Positions 18,760 through 28,982 of a DNA stretch of 64,000 bases are shown here, piece by piece. Under the pieces are notes generated by a model, which saw only the letters and a program-made list of their open reading frames with translations, had not been told where the DNA came from and made no database searches. The DNA comes from Crossaster papposus. Its lineage: Eukaryota; Echinodermata; Asteroidea; Velatida; Solasteridae. A program made the position numbers and the translations under genes. Numbering within the stretch: position 1 is the first letter of the stretch; the number at the start of each line of letters is the position of its first letter. The DNA lies in the NCBI GenBank assembly GCA_037893245.1, contig JBAIAA010000008.1:4546001-4610000 (forward strand), read 5' to 3'.

Positions 18760-19406
18760 GTGCGATGGAGGATATTCTTGAAGTCTATAAACGTCCTCTT
18801 GATCCAAGGCGTCCGCTTGTTTGCCTTGATGAAAGTAGCAAGCAGCATGTTAAAGAAGTCGTTAATCCAATGCCTGTTGCGCCTGGAAAACCGGAGCGTT
18901 ATGACACAGAGTATGAACGTAATGGCGTCAGCAATCTGTTCATGATGTTTGAACCCTTGACAGGTTGGCGGCATGTTGAGGTGACTGATCGTAGGACAGC
19001 GATTGATTGGGCTCATCAAATCAAGTTTCTGGTCGATGTGCGCCACAAAGATGCAGAGAAAGTTATACTGGTTGGAGACAACTTGAACACGCATTCTCCC
19101 GCATCACTTTATAAAGCTTTTTCCCCAGAAGAAGCCCGCAGAATGATTGATAAGCTTGAGTTTCATTACACCCCACAGCATGGCAGTTGGCTGGATATGG
19201 CCGAAATTGAGCTGAGTATACTGAGTCGCCAATGTCTGGATCGGCGTATCCCTACCCAAGATATTCTCCGGAGAGAAGTCAAAGCCTGGGAGGAGAAGCG
19301 CAACGCAAGAAAAGTGACTACACAGTGGCGTTTTACCACTGAAGACGCTCGGATAAAACTTAAGAGACTGTATCCAAAGATGCCAGAGCTTGATAATACA
19401 GAGTAG
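18756..19406 (+). CDS. IS630 transposase orfB (catalytic half)
   Basis: 216 residues if read from the GTG; more likely expressed as the downstream half of a -1 frameshift fusion with orfA. DDE residues: LVCLDESSKQ, VILVGDNLNTH, and Glu in WLDMAEIELSILSRQCLDRR, all standard for IS630. The frame is open back to the A8 run. Both window copies have the same frame arrangement. Confidence 0.87.
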   Translation: MSAMEDILEVYKRPLDPRRPLVCLDESSKQHVKEVVNPMPVAPGKPERYDTEYERNGVSNLFMMFEPLTGWRHVEVTDRRTAIDWAHQIKFLVDVRHKDAEKVILVGDNLNTHSPASLYKAFSPEEARRMIDKLEFHYTPQHGSWLDMAEIELSILSRQCLDRRIPTQDILRREVKAWEEKRNARKVTTQWRFTTEDARIKLKRLYPKMPELDNTE

Positions 19407-20871
19407 ATTGAGAGCCTCCATAGAACATAAACCAGACTATTAGAGCAGCACTTTTTCCCATGAAAAATTGGGAAATGGGGCACTTTGCGTGAAATAACCC
19501 ATTTTTTTGTCCTGCCACTCAATTTTGACTCAAATAACAGGACGGCTAACCATTGTCGACCATTTACACAAACAGCTGACCGATCGGTTATCTGTGATTA
19601 TCAAATGGTGTCGGATGGAGTACTAGCCTCAACACTTTAATTATTCGACCGGCCAAGTAATTGCCGTCATGGTCCAGAACGGCTTGTAATTCTCGTAAGT
19701 GATGCGCGTTGCACAGCGTATGAGTCACTGCATAATGAAAATAGGGTTTCCAATGGTCATGTACCAGCACACCAGTAAACAGCAATAGAACACCCATTGC
19801 ATCCATAGCTTCACGCCCACGTTTTTTTGATAGATAGTACAGAGACCAACGATCATCGCGAAACAGATGAAGCCACCACAGTTTACCATCAACCCGCATT
19901 CCTGTTTCATCAGCCCCTGCCACTTCTGACCCCAGTAGCGCGGCTTTAATGCCTTCTTCGGTAGACTCCAGTTGTTTCCAAGCTATTTTTTGGAAGTTGC
20001 AGATCGTCCCTGTGCTGATTGGCAAAGAAAACATATCAGCAAAAAGCTCAGCGGCTCTACCGTAGGGGATCATTTGGTACTGACAGAAATAGACAGACAT
20101 TGCTCGCGTTACAGAACCATACTGTACGTAACTGTTAACGCCTTCAGGGAAGGTGGCTTGATTGCGATGGCCGCAAGGGCACACCTTCTCTTCAGCAAGG
20201 TGCGCCGCCACAGTAAAGCTACCGGGGTTACCAGGCTCAAAGACTTGCCTCTCTCTATATTTGATGACTTTCTCATCATTCAATGCAATACCGCACAATT
20301 TACAGTCATTGACCTTGTGGTACTGCGTGTGATCAGGCTCCTCAGTAGCACGTAGGCAATGGCCTTTGTGTTTTTTCTGACCTCCAGCCTTTAGGCCAGA
20401 AGACTGCCTTAAGCTTTGAGGGTTAGGGGAGTCAGATTCATCGTTATCATTGGCATTCGGTTTTTGGTAGCCATCTGATGAGGGAGGCTTGCTACTGTTG
20501 CTACTGTTCTTTGAAACCTTTTCTTCCAGATCACGACAGCGCTCTTCTAATACCACAAGCTGAGATTGGAGGTGGTTGATAGCCCCCAATAGCAAAACGA
20601 TGGTCTGAGTGTCTGGAGATGGCATAGTCACTAAAATACAGGCCGCTCAATCTATCTGAATACTCAAAGCATTGATTAAAATCGGGAAAAATCAAGTCTC
20701 AGTTGAGAGGGGCTGAACAGTTACCCTTCTTTTAAAATCCGTCGATCGGTTGAATAACAACGATAGTTGGCTACGCTCTGTTGACAACGGCAGTGTCAGG
20801 TGTGTTAACGCCAACACAGCCGTACAAGAACCAGACAGTTTCCGCACCCGTGTGCAACCCATTAGAACAGT

Positions 20872-22125
20872 ATGATTAAAAAACTTATCTTTATTATTTG
20901 CATAGGTGCTGTCCTCGAGTTTTATGACTTTGCACTGCTAATGATGCTGCTGACGACACTGTCAGAAGTCTTCCTTCCTGAAATGCCCCATGCAGCTCAG
21001 TGGTTTTTTGCCCTTTATGCGGCCAGCTCTATGACAAGACCCATTGGCGGTCTTCTCTTTAGCCACTTTGGCGATACAGTGGGTCGCAAGCAGTTCTTTC
21101 GACTATCGATTATCATGATGTCTCTGGCAACCCTGTGCATTGGTTTACTGCCCAGTTATGCAACGGCAGGATTGACGGGGTTTATCCTGTTAACGTTCCT
21201 CCGATGCCTTCAGGGGTTTTCTGTCGGGGGTGAGCTGCCCGGCGCCATTGTTTTTGCAGCAGAACATATTGCTCCTCAACACAGAGGGGTGATGACCTCC
21301 GCTATTATTGCTTCTGCCATTTTAGGCATAGTATTAGCATCAAGTACGGGGCTTTTTTTAAACCACTGGTTAACACCTGCACAATTGATTGACTGGGGAT
21401 GGCGACTCCCTTTCTTTCTCGGCAGCCTACTGGGGGTAGTTGGGTACTTTATGCGGCGTGGGATTACAGAAACACCCGTTTTTAAACGCATGCTTGAGAA
21501 ACAATTATCGCACCGTATCCCTCTTCTTACGCTGTTGCAGCAGCACCCGCGAAACCTGCTCATTGGTATTGGGTTATCCGCTTCCGCCGCCATCCTGATT
21601 GCTTTTTATACCTATTTAATACCCTATGCACAAAAACATTTAGGGTACTCTGCTTTCTCTACCTACACATTACATACCACCACATTACTGACGCTTGCAC
21701 TATTAACACTTGCCATGGGCCGACTCTCTGACCGTACAGGGCGAAAATGCCTGCTCCTTACAGGGGGCGTTGTGCTATTGGCCGTAGCATGGCCGGCGTC
21801 TGTGCATTTCAATCAGGGAACCATTGCTTACATTTCGCTATTAACACTGATTCCCATTGCTATTGCCAACGGCTGTTATCAAGCAGCCATTATTGAACTG
21901 TTTGATACGCCTGTTCGCTATACCGGTGTTGCATTGAGTGTCAATATTGGTGTCGGTCTGTTTGGTGGTGCAACACCTTTTCTGTTGGAGTACTGTTTTC
22001 AGCATACGCTTGTATGGGGACCACTTTTACTCTTATTCAGTACAGCGCTGATGGCGATTATCAGCAGTGTGTGCATACAGAAACCTTTTGGGCAACCGCT
22101 AATGACGTCTGCCAATCATTGTTAG
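20872..22125 (+). CDS. MFS transporter, metabolite:H+ symporter (MHS) type
   Basis: 417 residues with about twelve hydrophobic helices. Family marks: VLEFYDFALL in helix 1, FSHFGDTVGRKQFF (the MFS loop 2-3 motif), RCLQGFSVGGELPGA in helix 4 (MHS signature shared with ProP, KgtP, ShiA), and MGRLSDRTGRKCL in loop 8-9. Substrate is probably a small organic acid or compatible solute; sequence alone does not decide. No disruption. An ISAzo13 element begins 8 bp after its stop. Confidence 0.85.
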   Translation: MIKKLIFIICIGAVLEFYDFALLMMLLTTLSEVFLPEMPHAAQWFFALYAASSMTRPIGGLLFSHFGDTVGRKQFFRLSIIMMSLATLCIGLLPSYATAGLTGFILLTFLRCLQGFSVGGELPGAIVFAAEHIAPQHRGVMTSAIIASAILGIVLASSTGLFLNHWLTPAQLIDWGWRLPFFLGSLLGVVGYFMRRGITETPVFKRMLEKQLSHRIPLLTLLQQHPRNLLIGIGLSASAAILIAFYTYLIPYAQKHLGYSAFSTYTLHTTTLLTLALLTLAMGRLSDRTGRKCLLLTGGVVLLAVAWPASVHFNQGTIAYISLLTLIPIAIANGCYQAAIIELFDTPVRYTGVALSVNIGVGLFGGATPFLLEYCFQHTLVWGPLLLLFSTALMAIISSVCIQKPFGQPLMTSANHC

Positions 22126-22684
22126 CATCTAAGGGGAGTGGCATAGAGAAGTTTACCGAAGTATGGTGAATCTTTCTTCCCTTTCGCCTTTGCCGCTATG
22201 AATACCACAATTGATGTTGCCCCAGAATGTAAGAGTCTTCTTAAGCTCGCCGCAAAGAACCTGAAAGGCCATGATCGCAGGTTGTTTGTGGCTGAGGTGA
22301 CTGAAACACTCTGCTATGGCAGCCCCCGTCTCACTGAAACTGAGTTTGGTTTTGGTCGTCATACCGTAGAACTGGGTATGCATGAAAAATGCACAGGGAT
22401 GATCTGTTACGGAAACTATGCTTCATCCGGGAAGCGAAAGAGTGAAGATGTCTCGCCACAATTGGCAGAGGATATTCGCTGCCTTGTAGAACCGGAAAGT
22501 CAGGCAGACCCTCAGCTACGCAATACGTTTGCCTATACACGGGTGACAGCAAAAAGTGTACGGCAGAAACTGATAGAAGAAAAAGACTGGGATCACGATT
22601 CCCTTCCTCAAGTGCGCACTATCAATAAGATCTTGAATCGTTTGGGATACAAGCTGCGTAAGGTTGAAAAAACAAAGCCTGAAA

Positions 22685-24354
22685 CCTAAATCCTGCAAAT
22701 AATATCGAAATAAAAGTTGCAATCACCTGTGAATAAAGAGATTAAATGATGTTTTCGTTTCATAAAGCATCACTTTTTCAATGAGCAAAAAAAACAAGTC
22801 AAAAGCACGTTTGAAGCAGCGGAAGGTACATTTCACTCAAGCTAAAAAGCCGCTTACCAGTCAGGCTGGACTTATCCCTGTGTTTCGCTTCCTGAACCGG
22901 ATGGGGCTGGCCGACCTACTGGACAAACGGATTAATATTCAACGAGGCTCTAATGCCACTTTCCAACTGTCAGATGTCATTCTGATGGTAACCACCGGCA
23001 TTCTGGCAGGTGCCAAAAGTCTGATGAAAGTGTGCACGGTCTGGCAGGATAGCGTTCTCCGAGAATGCACCCGTTTTCAACGCATTCCTTGTGACAGTCA
23101 ATTTGGACGCATTTTAAAGCTGTTCCACTTTGCCAGCGTCGTTGAACTGGAAACCGCTGTCCACGAAATGAGGGAGAGTGTTTGGAAACAGGCACTGCGC
23201 TCAGGAACATCTACCGTTTATGCTTTTAAACAGGTCACCATTGACCTCGATTCTACGGTAAAAACCTGTTTTGGTTTTCAGGAAGGCGCAAAGAAAGGGT
23301 TTAACGAGAAAAAAAGAGGGGCGCTGTCGTACCACCCGCAGCTGGCCTTTTGCGCGGAAACCAAAGAAGTGCTGCAGGGTTGGTTACGAAGTGGTGATGC
23401 CTACACTGCTAATGGCTCCATAGAGTTTATGAAACAGTTGCTGGTTACTCTGCCTTCCCACATGAAGATTTTTTTCAGGGCTGATAGTGGCTACTTTGGT
23501 GGACCATTACTGACCTATCTGGAGGATTTAGGACATCGTTATCTGGTTAAGGTCAAACTGAAGAATCTACACAAACTGTTAATCCCGCAAGACTGGCAAC
23601 CTGTCGTGCATCAGCCAGGGTGGGAGTGGTGCGAGTTTCAACACTGCTGTGGTGACTGGGACCGGGCTCGTTGCTTCGTGGCTGTCCGGCAAAGAAAGAT
23701 CGGGAAGCCAGAAAACACCCAGTGCGAATTGTTAGACCCGAAGCCAGAGTACGACTACTTCTGCTACGTGACTACTGAGTCGTTGAGTCCATGGGAGATC
23801 CATAAAGCGTATGGCAAGCGGGCTACCTGCGAAACCTGGATCGAAGAGTGCAAAAACCAGATGGCTCTCGGGCAGATCAAAACCGATCATTTCATGGCAA
23901 ACAGTGCGCTTATGCAATGTGCAATACTGGCCTACAATACAACACGTTGGATGGCACTGATGAGTGGGAATCGTCAGTTGATGAAGTGGGAGCCGGAAAG
24001 CATTCGCTGCTATATGATACGGGTTGCCGGAAAACTGTTGACAGGTAACAGGCAGTTGACCGTTGCCAGTAACAAAGAGCATCTCTACCAAACGGAGTGG
24101 GATGCTTGGCTAGCAGTAGGTGACTGTTTGTAAATAGCGAACAATGGATGATTAGAAAAACATTCTGCTAATGCGGAAGGAGTTATCGCGCCCTGATATC
24201 AGGAATAGCAGTAAGATGAACCAAACACGACGGCTCATGTGATTAAAATCCACTGAAAAGGTAAATATTTGCTCGATAGTAGCATAATCAGAATCAGGAG
24301 GGCTTGATCAGTTGCTGCGATTGACCTGTTCGGGTTTGGATTGCAGGATTTAGG
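22685..24354 (+). mobile_element. IS1380-family element, copy 2 (1,670 bp)
   Basis: Same ends as copy 1 and a 5-bp duplication TGAAA at 22680-22684 and 24355-24359. Inserted in the A-rich slippage site of the ISAzo13 transposase gene. Confidence 0.95.
22781..24133 (+). CDS. IS1380-family transposase
   Basis: 450 residues, complete. Carries the same DDE blocks as copy 1 (TIDLDSTV, FFRADSGYFGG, CETWIEECKNQ). It reads CCGDWDR, the majority form. No lesion found. Confidence 0.93.
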   Translation: MSKKNKSKARLKQRKVHFTQAKKPLTSQAGLIPVFRFLNRMGLADLLDKRINIQRGSNATFQLSDVILMVTTGILAGAKSLMKVCTVWQDSVLRECTRFQRIPCDSQFGRILKLFHFASVVELETAVHEMRESVWKQALRSGTSTVYAFKQVTIDLDSTVKTCFGFQEGAKKGFNEKKRGALSYHPQLAFCAETKEVLQGWLRSGDAYTANGSIEFMKQLLVTLPSHMKIFFRADSGYFGGPLLTYLEDLGHRYLVKVKLKNLHKLLIPQDWQPVVHQPGWEWCEFQHCCGDWDRARCFVAVRQRKIGKPENTQCELLDPKPEYDYFCYVTTESLSPWEIHKAYGKRATCETWIEECKNQMALGQIKTDHFMANSALMQCAILAYNTTRWMALMSGNRQLMKWEPESIRCYMIRVAGKLLTGNRQLTVASNKEHLYQTEWDAWLAVGDCL

Positions 24355-25107
24355 TGAAAAAAAATTCCGGAAACCGATGCCATCTTTGCCAATATCCGCA
24401 GAGTCAGGGAAGAGGCCGACCAAAGAAAAAATGTCTTACAACTCAGCATAAACTGCAAAGCAACGGTCAATCTCGGAGATTTTTCTCGGGGTGGAAAAGA
24501 TAGAGGTTCCTCAGCCGTCAAGGCGCTGGATCATGATATGGCGAAAAAAGACAAAATGATTCCTTTTGGTATTCTGAATCTGGACAATGACCAACTCAGC
24601 GTATTTTACGGGGTCTCTTATAAAACCAGTGACTTTCTCTGTGATGCTCTGGAGCAGTGGTGGTCGGGCATTAAAGAAAGCTATCAGCATATAGATGAGC
24701 TGGTTATCTACGCGGACAACGGCCCAGCAAACAACAGCCATAGAACCCAGTTTCTTTTCAGAATGGTCATGTTTGCTCAGGCAACAGGGTTAAAAATTCA
24801 CCTTGTTTACTACCCTCCTTATCACAGCAAGTACAATCCCATTGAAAGGTCTTGGGCATTTCTGGAGGATCACTGGGGTGGAGCTTTATTGAATACAGCA
24901 ACAGCGGTTATTGAGTGGACAAAAAGCATGACGTGGAGATGCATCAGTCCTATTGTTGCACTATTGGATAGAACCTATGAAAAGGGTGTAAAGCTCTGTA
25001 AATCTGGGTTAGCAAAAATTAATCCTTATATTCTGCGTAACCCAGAGCTGAAAAAATGGAACGTTATGATCGTTCCAAAACTGGTAACTCCTTAATTGCT
25101 GCTTCCC

Positions 25108-25271
25108 TAAGTACTTGATCGTTTGTAATTCCATATTCTGGCCATTGATTCAGTTTCCTCTGCAAGGCACTGCGATGGACCCATAACTACTCTATGTAAT
25201 CTGAGCAGTAACGCAGCAGAGAGGGCTGAGCAATGAGTCAGAATATGGGATTGCAAGTGATCAAGTACTTA
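25108..25271. repeat. MITE-like repeat with ~34-bp inverted ends
   Basis: 164 bp bounded by TAAGTACTTGATC and GATCAAGTACTTA. The inverted similarity continues inward through (G/C)(T/C)TTG(T/C)AAT(T/C)CCATATTCTG, about 34 bp. The centre is non-coding. The ISAzo13 copy next door used its terminal TAA as target, so the repeat was there first. No other copy in the window. Confidence 0.7.
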
Positions 25272-25450
25272 TTAATGTCCGTCCTCTCAACAAGTTCAAT
25301 AGTCTTGATTAAATGGCTTACACTTCATCCAACCCGCTTTATAGCACCCAAAAAAAGTGTGGCATTTTCTTTTGAACCTGTACTTAACAATGCGGCACGT
25401 GTAACCCTTTAGGGGAAACGGGCATAAGCAGCAGGTAATTTACAAACCTG

Positions 25451-25502
25451 TATACCCATTGGGTTTCAATGGTGCTGGCATTTTGAATGCCCAATGGGTA
25501 TA
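25451..25502. repeat. Inverted repeat downstream of ruvA
   Basis: Perfect 13-bp arms TATACCCATTGGG (25451-25463) and CCCAATGGGTATA (25490-25502) with a partly pairing 26-base centre. It lies 60 bp past the ruvA stop and could act as a bidirectional terminator hairpin, though no T-tract follows. About 180 bp between it and the MITE-like repeat show nothing recognisable. Confidence 0.5.
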
Positions 25503-25562
25503 TCTTAGCCATAAAACGGAAGGTGCGGTTTCAAGTATCACAACACATGATTTTTAGAAGCG

Positions 25563-26174
25563 CTAAATCATACTTTTCAGGGACTGCCTGATCAGCTCTT
25601 CACTGGAAATGCCCTCAACATACACCTTCTTGATCACTTTACTCGCCTGCGGGTGTTTATAGCCTAATGCCACCAGCGCACTCACAGCATCACCTTCAAT
25701 GTCATTATTCACCCTTGAGTCGGACGCCCCCATCCCTAAAGGCGTACCATCCAGCAAAGGCGCTGGTGCCCAGTTATCCAGTTTATCCCGCATCTCTATA
25801 ATTAGACGTTCTGCCGTTTTTTTACCCACTCCCGGCAACTTCACCAGGGTCGCACTGTCATTGTCCTGCACACACCTGACAAAATCTTCACCCTCAATAC
25901 CCGATAGAATCGTCAGCCCTAATTTAGGCCCGACACCATTGACTTTAATCAGCGTACGGAACAACTCCCGCTCACTACGACTGCTGAATCCGTACAATAG
26001 TTGGGCATCTTCTCTGACAACAAAATGCGTATAAAGCGTCACCTCACTGTCCAGCTCAGGCAACTTATAAAACACCGACATTGGCGCTTCAATTTCATAA
26101 CCAACACCGCCCACACCAATCAGTAACGATGGCGGCTGTTTTTCCAGTAATATGCCTTTCACACGACCAATCAT
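25563..26174 (-). CDS. ruvA: RuvA Holliday-junction-binding protein
   Basis: 203 residues from [15 protein letters not shown]; the frame extends 24 codons upstream but family length and start agree with 26174. N-terminal OB fold ([11 protein letters not shown]), tandem helix-hairpin-helix ([19 protein letters not shown] and [22 protein letters not shown]), and a C-terminal RuvB-binding domain ([20 protein letters not shown]). It forms a tetramer on four-way junctions and loads RuvB. Intact. An unrelated plus-strand gene separates it from ruvC. Confidence 0.96.
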   Translation of the reverse strand: MIGRVKGILLEKQPPSLLIGVGGVGYEIEAPMSVFYKLPELDSEVTLYTHFVVREDAQLLYGFSSRSERELFRTLIKVNGVGPKLGLTILSGIEGEDFVRCVQDNDSATLVKLPGVGKKTAERLIIEMRDKLDNWAPAPLLDGTPLGMGASDSRVNNDIEGDAVSALVALGYKHPQASKVIKKVYVEGISSEELIRQSLKSMI

Positions 26175-26344
26175 AAGAAACCCTTTTTTTATTACATCCC
26201 GGCTCTGTCGATAGAAGCATCCAGTTCCGTCAGTAAAACTAACCAACCCGTAAGAAACCCTGTCAGTTTAACACGTTAAGGGAACTCCCTATGCCCTGCT
26301 CACTCTAAAGGTGCGAATTCAGTAACCCTGACCAACAATATTCC

Positions 26345-26887
26345 ATGAATACGTTATACGCTTTTTTAAACACACTTTGGGCTCAGCTGGCCATGGCCGG
26401 TCTGGCAAGTAACCACCACCCTCACCGAATAACAGGGCAACCCCGATACCCATTATTCAGTTATGATAAAACACCGAAAAATTTTCCTGCACCTGTGACA
26501 GCGGCTTCCGGAGCGCCAAGACTGGACGGCCCATCAAGAAGCTTTTCCAGCTATATCAGAGGCTATAGCACACTGCCGCTAAAAGACCGGGCGCTTGTGG
26601 TTTTGCGAAGTGCTCATCTCGCTCATGCCACGCACCTGATACCGGATCTCACCGTCATGGCCATTGATCATGGACTGACCGACAGCGATGTTGCCTTTAT
26701 TGCCAACGGTCGCTACGCGCCAGGCTGGAATTTTAAACAGCAGCTATTGATTCGGGTCACTGACGATCTCTACAAAAAACAAAACATAGACCACCGTGTC
26801 TGGAAACGGCTACTGAAAATGTATGACCATGGGCAGATTTTTGATATTACCGTCTGTGCCGCTGCCTTTCATTTATGCACCTTTTAG
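26345..26887 (+). CDS. Carboxymuconolactone decarboxylase/AhpD-like protein
   Basis: 180 residues. Residues ~80-175 follow the CMD-like helical pattern: [36 protein letters not shown]-x(3)[28 protein letters not shown]. The Cys-x-x-Cys of AhpD peroxidase partners is not visible, so a redox role is doubtful. Some gamma-carboxymuconolactone-decarboxylase-type proteins lack it. It sits on the plus strand between ruvA and ruvC, and its stop overlaps the ruvC stop by four bases (TTAG). It is foreign to the usual ruvCAB order. Confidence 0.6.
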   Translation: MNTLYAFLNTLWAQLAMAGLASNHHPHRITGQPRYPLFSYDKTPKNFPAPVTAASGAPRLDGPSRSFSSYIRGYSTLPLKDRALVVLRSAHLAHATHLIPDLTVMAIDHGLTDSDVAFIANGRYAPGWNFKQQLLIRVTDDLYKKQNIDHRVWKRLLKMYDHGQIFDITVCAAAFHLCTF

Positions 26888-27408
26888 CGGCTGATCAAGC
26901 GACGGTTACGACGGCCTGATGCACCTGCCATACGCACCAACCCTGCACGTGTATGCGCGTGACACAACGCAATACCCAGTGCATCAGCGGCATCGGCCTG
27001 CGGTGTAGCATTCAACCCCAACATAGCTTTGACCATATGCTGTACCTGTGTTTTCTCGGCAGAGCCTTTACCCACTACGGCTTGTTTCACCTGACGGGCA
27101 GAGTACTCCGACACCTCAAGTCCCTGATTAACAGCAGCAACAATCGCAGCGCCCCGTGCCTGGCCCAGCTTGAGTGCTGAATCAGCATTTTTTGACATAA
27201 AGACTTGTTCTATACCGACACTCTGCGGGCAATAGTGTTCAATGATCGTCGTAATGCCTTCAAACACCTGTTGCAATCGTTCAGGCAATGATGCGTCTTT
27301 GATCCGAATACACCCGGATGCAATATAGGAACACTTGGTTCCTACCTCTTCAATGATACCGTATCCTGTGATCCGAGACCCCGGATCAATCCCTAATAAC
27401 ACACCCAT
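26884..27408 (-). CDS. ruvC: RuvC Holliday-junction resolvase
   Basis: 174 residues. RNase H-like fold with acidic catalytic residues: [15 protein letters not shown] (first Asp), [22 protein letters not shown] (Glu), and [17 protein letters not shown] (the last two Asp). It cuts four-way junctions symmetrically after RuvAB migration. Complete. Upstream in the ancestral order would be yebC, now 1.9 kb away because an IS1595 element and remnants lie between. Confidence 0.96.
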   Translation of the reverse strand: MGVLLGIDPGSRITGYGIIEEVGTKCSYIASGCIRIKDASLPERLQQVFEGITTIIEHYCPQSVGIEQVFMSKNADSALKLGQARGAAIVAAVNQGLEVSEYSARQVKQAVVGKGSAEKTQVQHMVKAMLGLNATPQADAADALGIALCHAHTRAGLVRMAGASGRRNRRLISR

Positions 27409-27694
27409 CCGTTACTCTGACTCTTCCTGACGTAATAGCAATTACTGTACATTTATTCAAGCTATAGAACCAGCGCAGCACCAAAGACAATAATGTTGAA
27501 TGATGGGATCATTTGCGAAAACTTACAAAGAGCGAACAGGCTTTTACCAAACTCCCCTACGGCAGTAAAAAAGGAGCAGCTAAGCTGAAAGTACACTCCA
27601 CAGGCTTATTCTTATGACTGATCACATTCGCACTTTATTACTCATTTCTGCCATTACTACCGGGTTGTTCATGATCGCTATCAGCATAAACCTT
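27409..27694. other. Intergenic stretch with a short hydrophobic ORF
   Basis: No firm gene. A 31-codon plus-strand frame begins at ATG 27614 (MTDHIRTLLLISAITTGLF) and runs into the IS1595. Without the insertion it would end after INLYI, about 29 residues. It is hydrophobic enough for one membrane helix but has no clear ribosome-binding site. Confidence 0.25.
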
Positions 27695-28982
27695 CCTGAT
27701 TACCACTGAACCTACGTCATGATTGCAATGCTATAATCAGCGTCGAATGTCTCTTGCTTTGAGTGGAGGTAGGAACGATGCGTAAAAACACCATTCAGTT
27801 TCAAAAAGGCATTGGCATTATGGACTTTCTCGCTAATTACGGCTGTGAAGACCAATGTGAGGATGCACTGCTTTCGTGGCGCTGGCCACGCGGCTTTCAA
27901 TGCCCAAACTGCGGCTCTCACAACCATTGCCTGCTCCACCGAAAAGCCAAGTACCAATGTAATTGCTGTCACCACCAGACTTCCCTGATCAGCAACACTC
28001 TGTTTGATTCAACAAAGCTGTCTTTGACGACCTGGTTCCTGGGTATCTATCTCATCACTCAGAATAAGGCAGGCATGTCAGCCCTGACATTACACAGGCA
28101 GCTTGGTATCTCTTACAACGCGGCATGGCGAATGAAACATAAACTCATGCAAGCCATGATGGAAAGAGACAACCATTGGCAGTTATCAGGCTGGGTTCAG
28201 GCCGATGATGCTTATTGGGGTGGAGAACGTCACGGAGGGCGTCGTGGAAGGGGCTCAGAAAACAAAGTACCGTGCGTTGCTGCTGTGCAAACGGATAACG
28301 AAAATCACCCTGTTTTCATGCGGTTCAATGCGGTCAGTAGCTTCCAGCGGGAGAGTATTAAAGAGTGGGCTCAGCACGCACTGAAACAGGGAACCCACGT
28401 CGTTACTGATGGATTATCCTGCTTCAGAGGTATTGCTGATGCCGGATGTGAGCATGTTGCCGTTATTACCGGCGGAGGCTATGCCTCAATGGACAATGAA
28501 ATTTTTACGTGGGTAAATACGATGCTGGGCAACGTGAAGACTGCGCTGTCTGGCACCTATCATAAACTGGTTCCCAAGCACCTTGGTCGTTACCTGTCAG
28601 AGTTTAACTATCGCTTTAATCGCCGCTTCGATATGTCCTCAATGATTACCAGACTCGGAAAGGCGGTTGTTAATACGGCACCAATGCCTGAACGCTTGCT
28701 CAAACTGCCAGACGTTCAGTGGCCAATCAGATAGCAATAAGAAACAGGCTCAAATAAAACAGATAGCGTTTTTTGTTTGCCCTAATGAAAGAGGTTGAGC
28801 TGGTTTTGGTTCAAAAACACCACTTTCTCAATGAAGGCTGTATACACTGCTCAACGACTCGTGATCACATAGCGATCCAGCGAAAATATGGCGCTGTAAA
28901 GGTGCTCCAGGAATTAAAATGGCTATGAATATTACTCAATTAGATTTGTTCAAAGTGTGACGTAGGATCAGTGGTAATCAGG
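27695..28982 (+). mobile_element. IS1595-family element (1,288 bp)
   Basis: Inverted ends CCTGATTACCACTGAACCTA and CCTGATTACCACTGATCCTA (inverse). Perfect 8-bp duplication TAAACCTT at 27687-27694 and 28983-28990, as known for IS1595. One transposase gene. Only copy in the window. Confidence 0.95.
27778..28734 (+). CDS. IS1595-family (ISXO2-like) transposase
   Basis: 318 residues from ATG 27778, preceded by GGAGGTAGG; the frame also has a GTG five codons earlier. N-terminal zinc ribbon (CPNCGSHNHC and CNCC), then the ISXO2-like domain with VQADDAYWGG (Asp), VVTDGLSCFRG (Asp), and NVKTALSGTYHKLVPKHLGRY followed by EFNYRFNRR. No lesion visible, so it may be active. Confidence 0.92.
   Translation: MRKNTIQFQKGIGIMDFLANYGCEDQCEDALLSWRWPRGFQCPNCGSHNHCLLHRKAKYQCNCCHHQTSLISNTLFDSTKLSLTTWFLGIYLITQNKAGMSALTLHRQLGISYNAAWRMKHKLMQAMMERDNHWQLSGWVQADDAYWGGERHGGRRGRGSENKVPCVAAVQTDNENHPVFMRFNAVSSFQRESIKEWAQHALKQGTHVVTDGLSCFRGIADAGCEHVAVITGGGYASMDNEIFTWVNTMLGNVKTALSGTYHKLVPKHLGRYLSEFNYRFNRRFDMSSMITRLGKAVVNTAPMPERLLKLPDVQWPIR

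Larger units (their letters stand above)
18178..19625 (+). mobile_element. IS630-family element, copy 2, inside IS66
   Basis: TA-flanked with ends TAGTACTCCGTCCGGCA and inverse TAGTACTCCATCCGACA. Body 1,444 bp. Nearly identical to copy 1 at 8629-10070 but without that copy's nonsense mutation. Confidence 0.93.
17716..20625 (-). pseudogene. IS66 transposase TnpC split by IS630
   Basis: The N-terminal part (20625-19626) has a leucine-rich coil, the SSNSSKPPSSDG motif, a zinc-binding region and catalytic GADETGMRVDGKLWW and HDHWKPYF. The C-terminal part (18177-17716) has DNNGSERDVRMAKLKQKISG with the catalytic Glu. Taking out the IS630 and one TA rejoins the parts in frame (IIKVLRL then ALHLCTGF). 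No other lesion seen. Confidence 0.9.
17712..20724 (-). mobile_element. IS66-family element, copy 1, interrupted by IS630
   Basis: Ends GTAACTATTCAGCACCCAGC and inverse GTAACTGTTCAGCCCCTCTC. Perfect 8-bp duplication CCTTCTTT at 17704-17711 and 20725-20732, as expected for IS66. Only a TnpC-type gene is present, so it is the single-gene kind without tnpA/tnpB. About 1.57 kb without the nested IS630. Confidence 0.93.
22198..25095 (+). pseudogene. ISAzo13-family transposase, split and mutated
   Basis: First part 22198-22684 (HTH-like N-terminus, RLTETEFGFGRHTVELGMHE). The remainder runs from about 24360 to 25095 after the IS1380. The catalytic part is in a different frame, reached by -1 slippage on an A-run that the IS1380 now splits. 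The first catalytic position reads LSINCKATVNLGDFSRGG here but SID in copy 2, so the Asp is changed to Asn. Later catalytic blocks are intact (VIYADNGPANNSHRTQF, KYNPIERSWAFLEDHWGG). Inactive. Confidence 0.82.
22133..25107 (+). mobile_element. ISAzo13-family element, copy 1, interrupted by IS1380
   Basis: Ends GGGGAGTGGC and inverse GGGAAGCAGC with a 3-bp duplication TAA (22130-22132, 25108-25110). 1,300 bp after subtracting the nested IS1380 and its duplication, the same as copy 2 (62529-63828). The target TAA is the left end of the MITE-like repeat at 25108. Confidence 0.85.

Noticed and set aside
15861..24091. Long antisense open frames (119 and 77 residues) inside every IS1380 copy.
   Set aside because: They recur only because the element recurs. 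They lie opposite the transposase, lack ribosome-binding sites and look like shadow frames.
27614..27694. 29-31-residue hydrophobic peptide gene before the IS1595.
   Set aside because: Too short, without a ribosome-binding site or comparative support. Mentioned in the intergenic note only.
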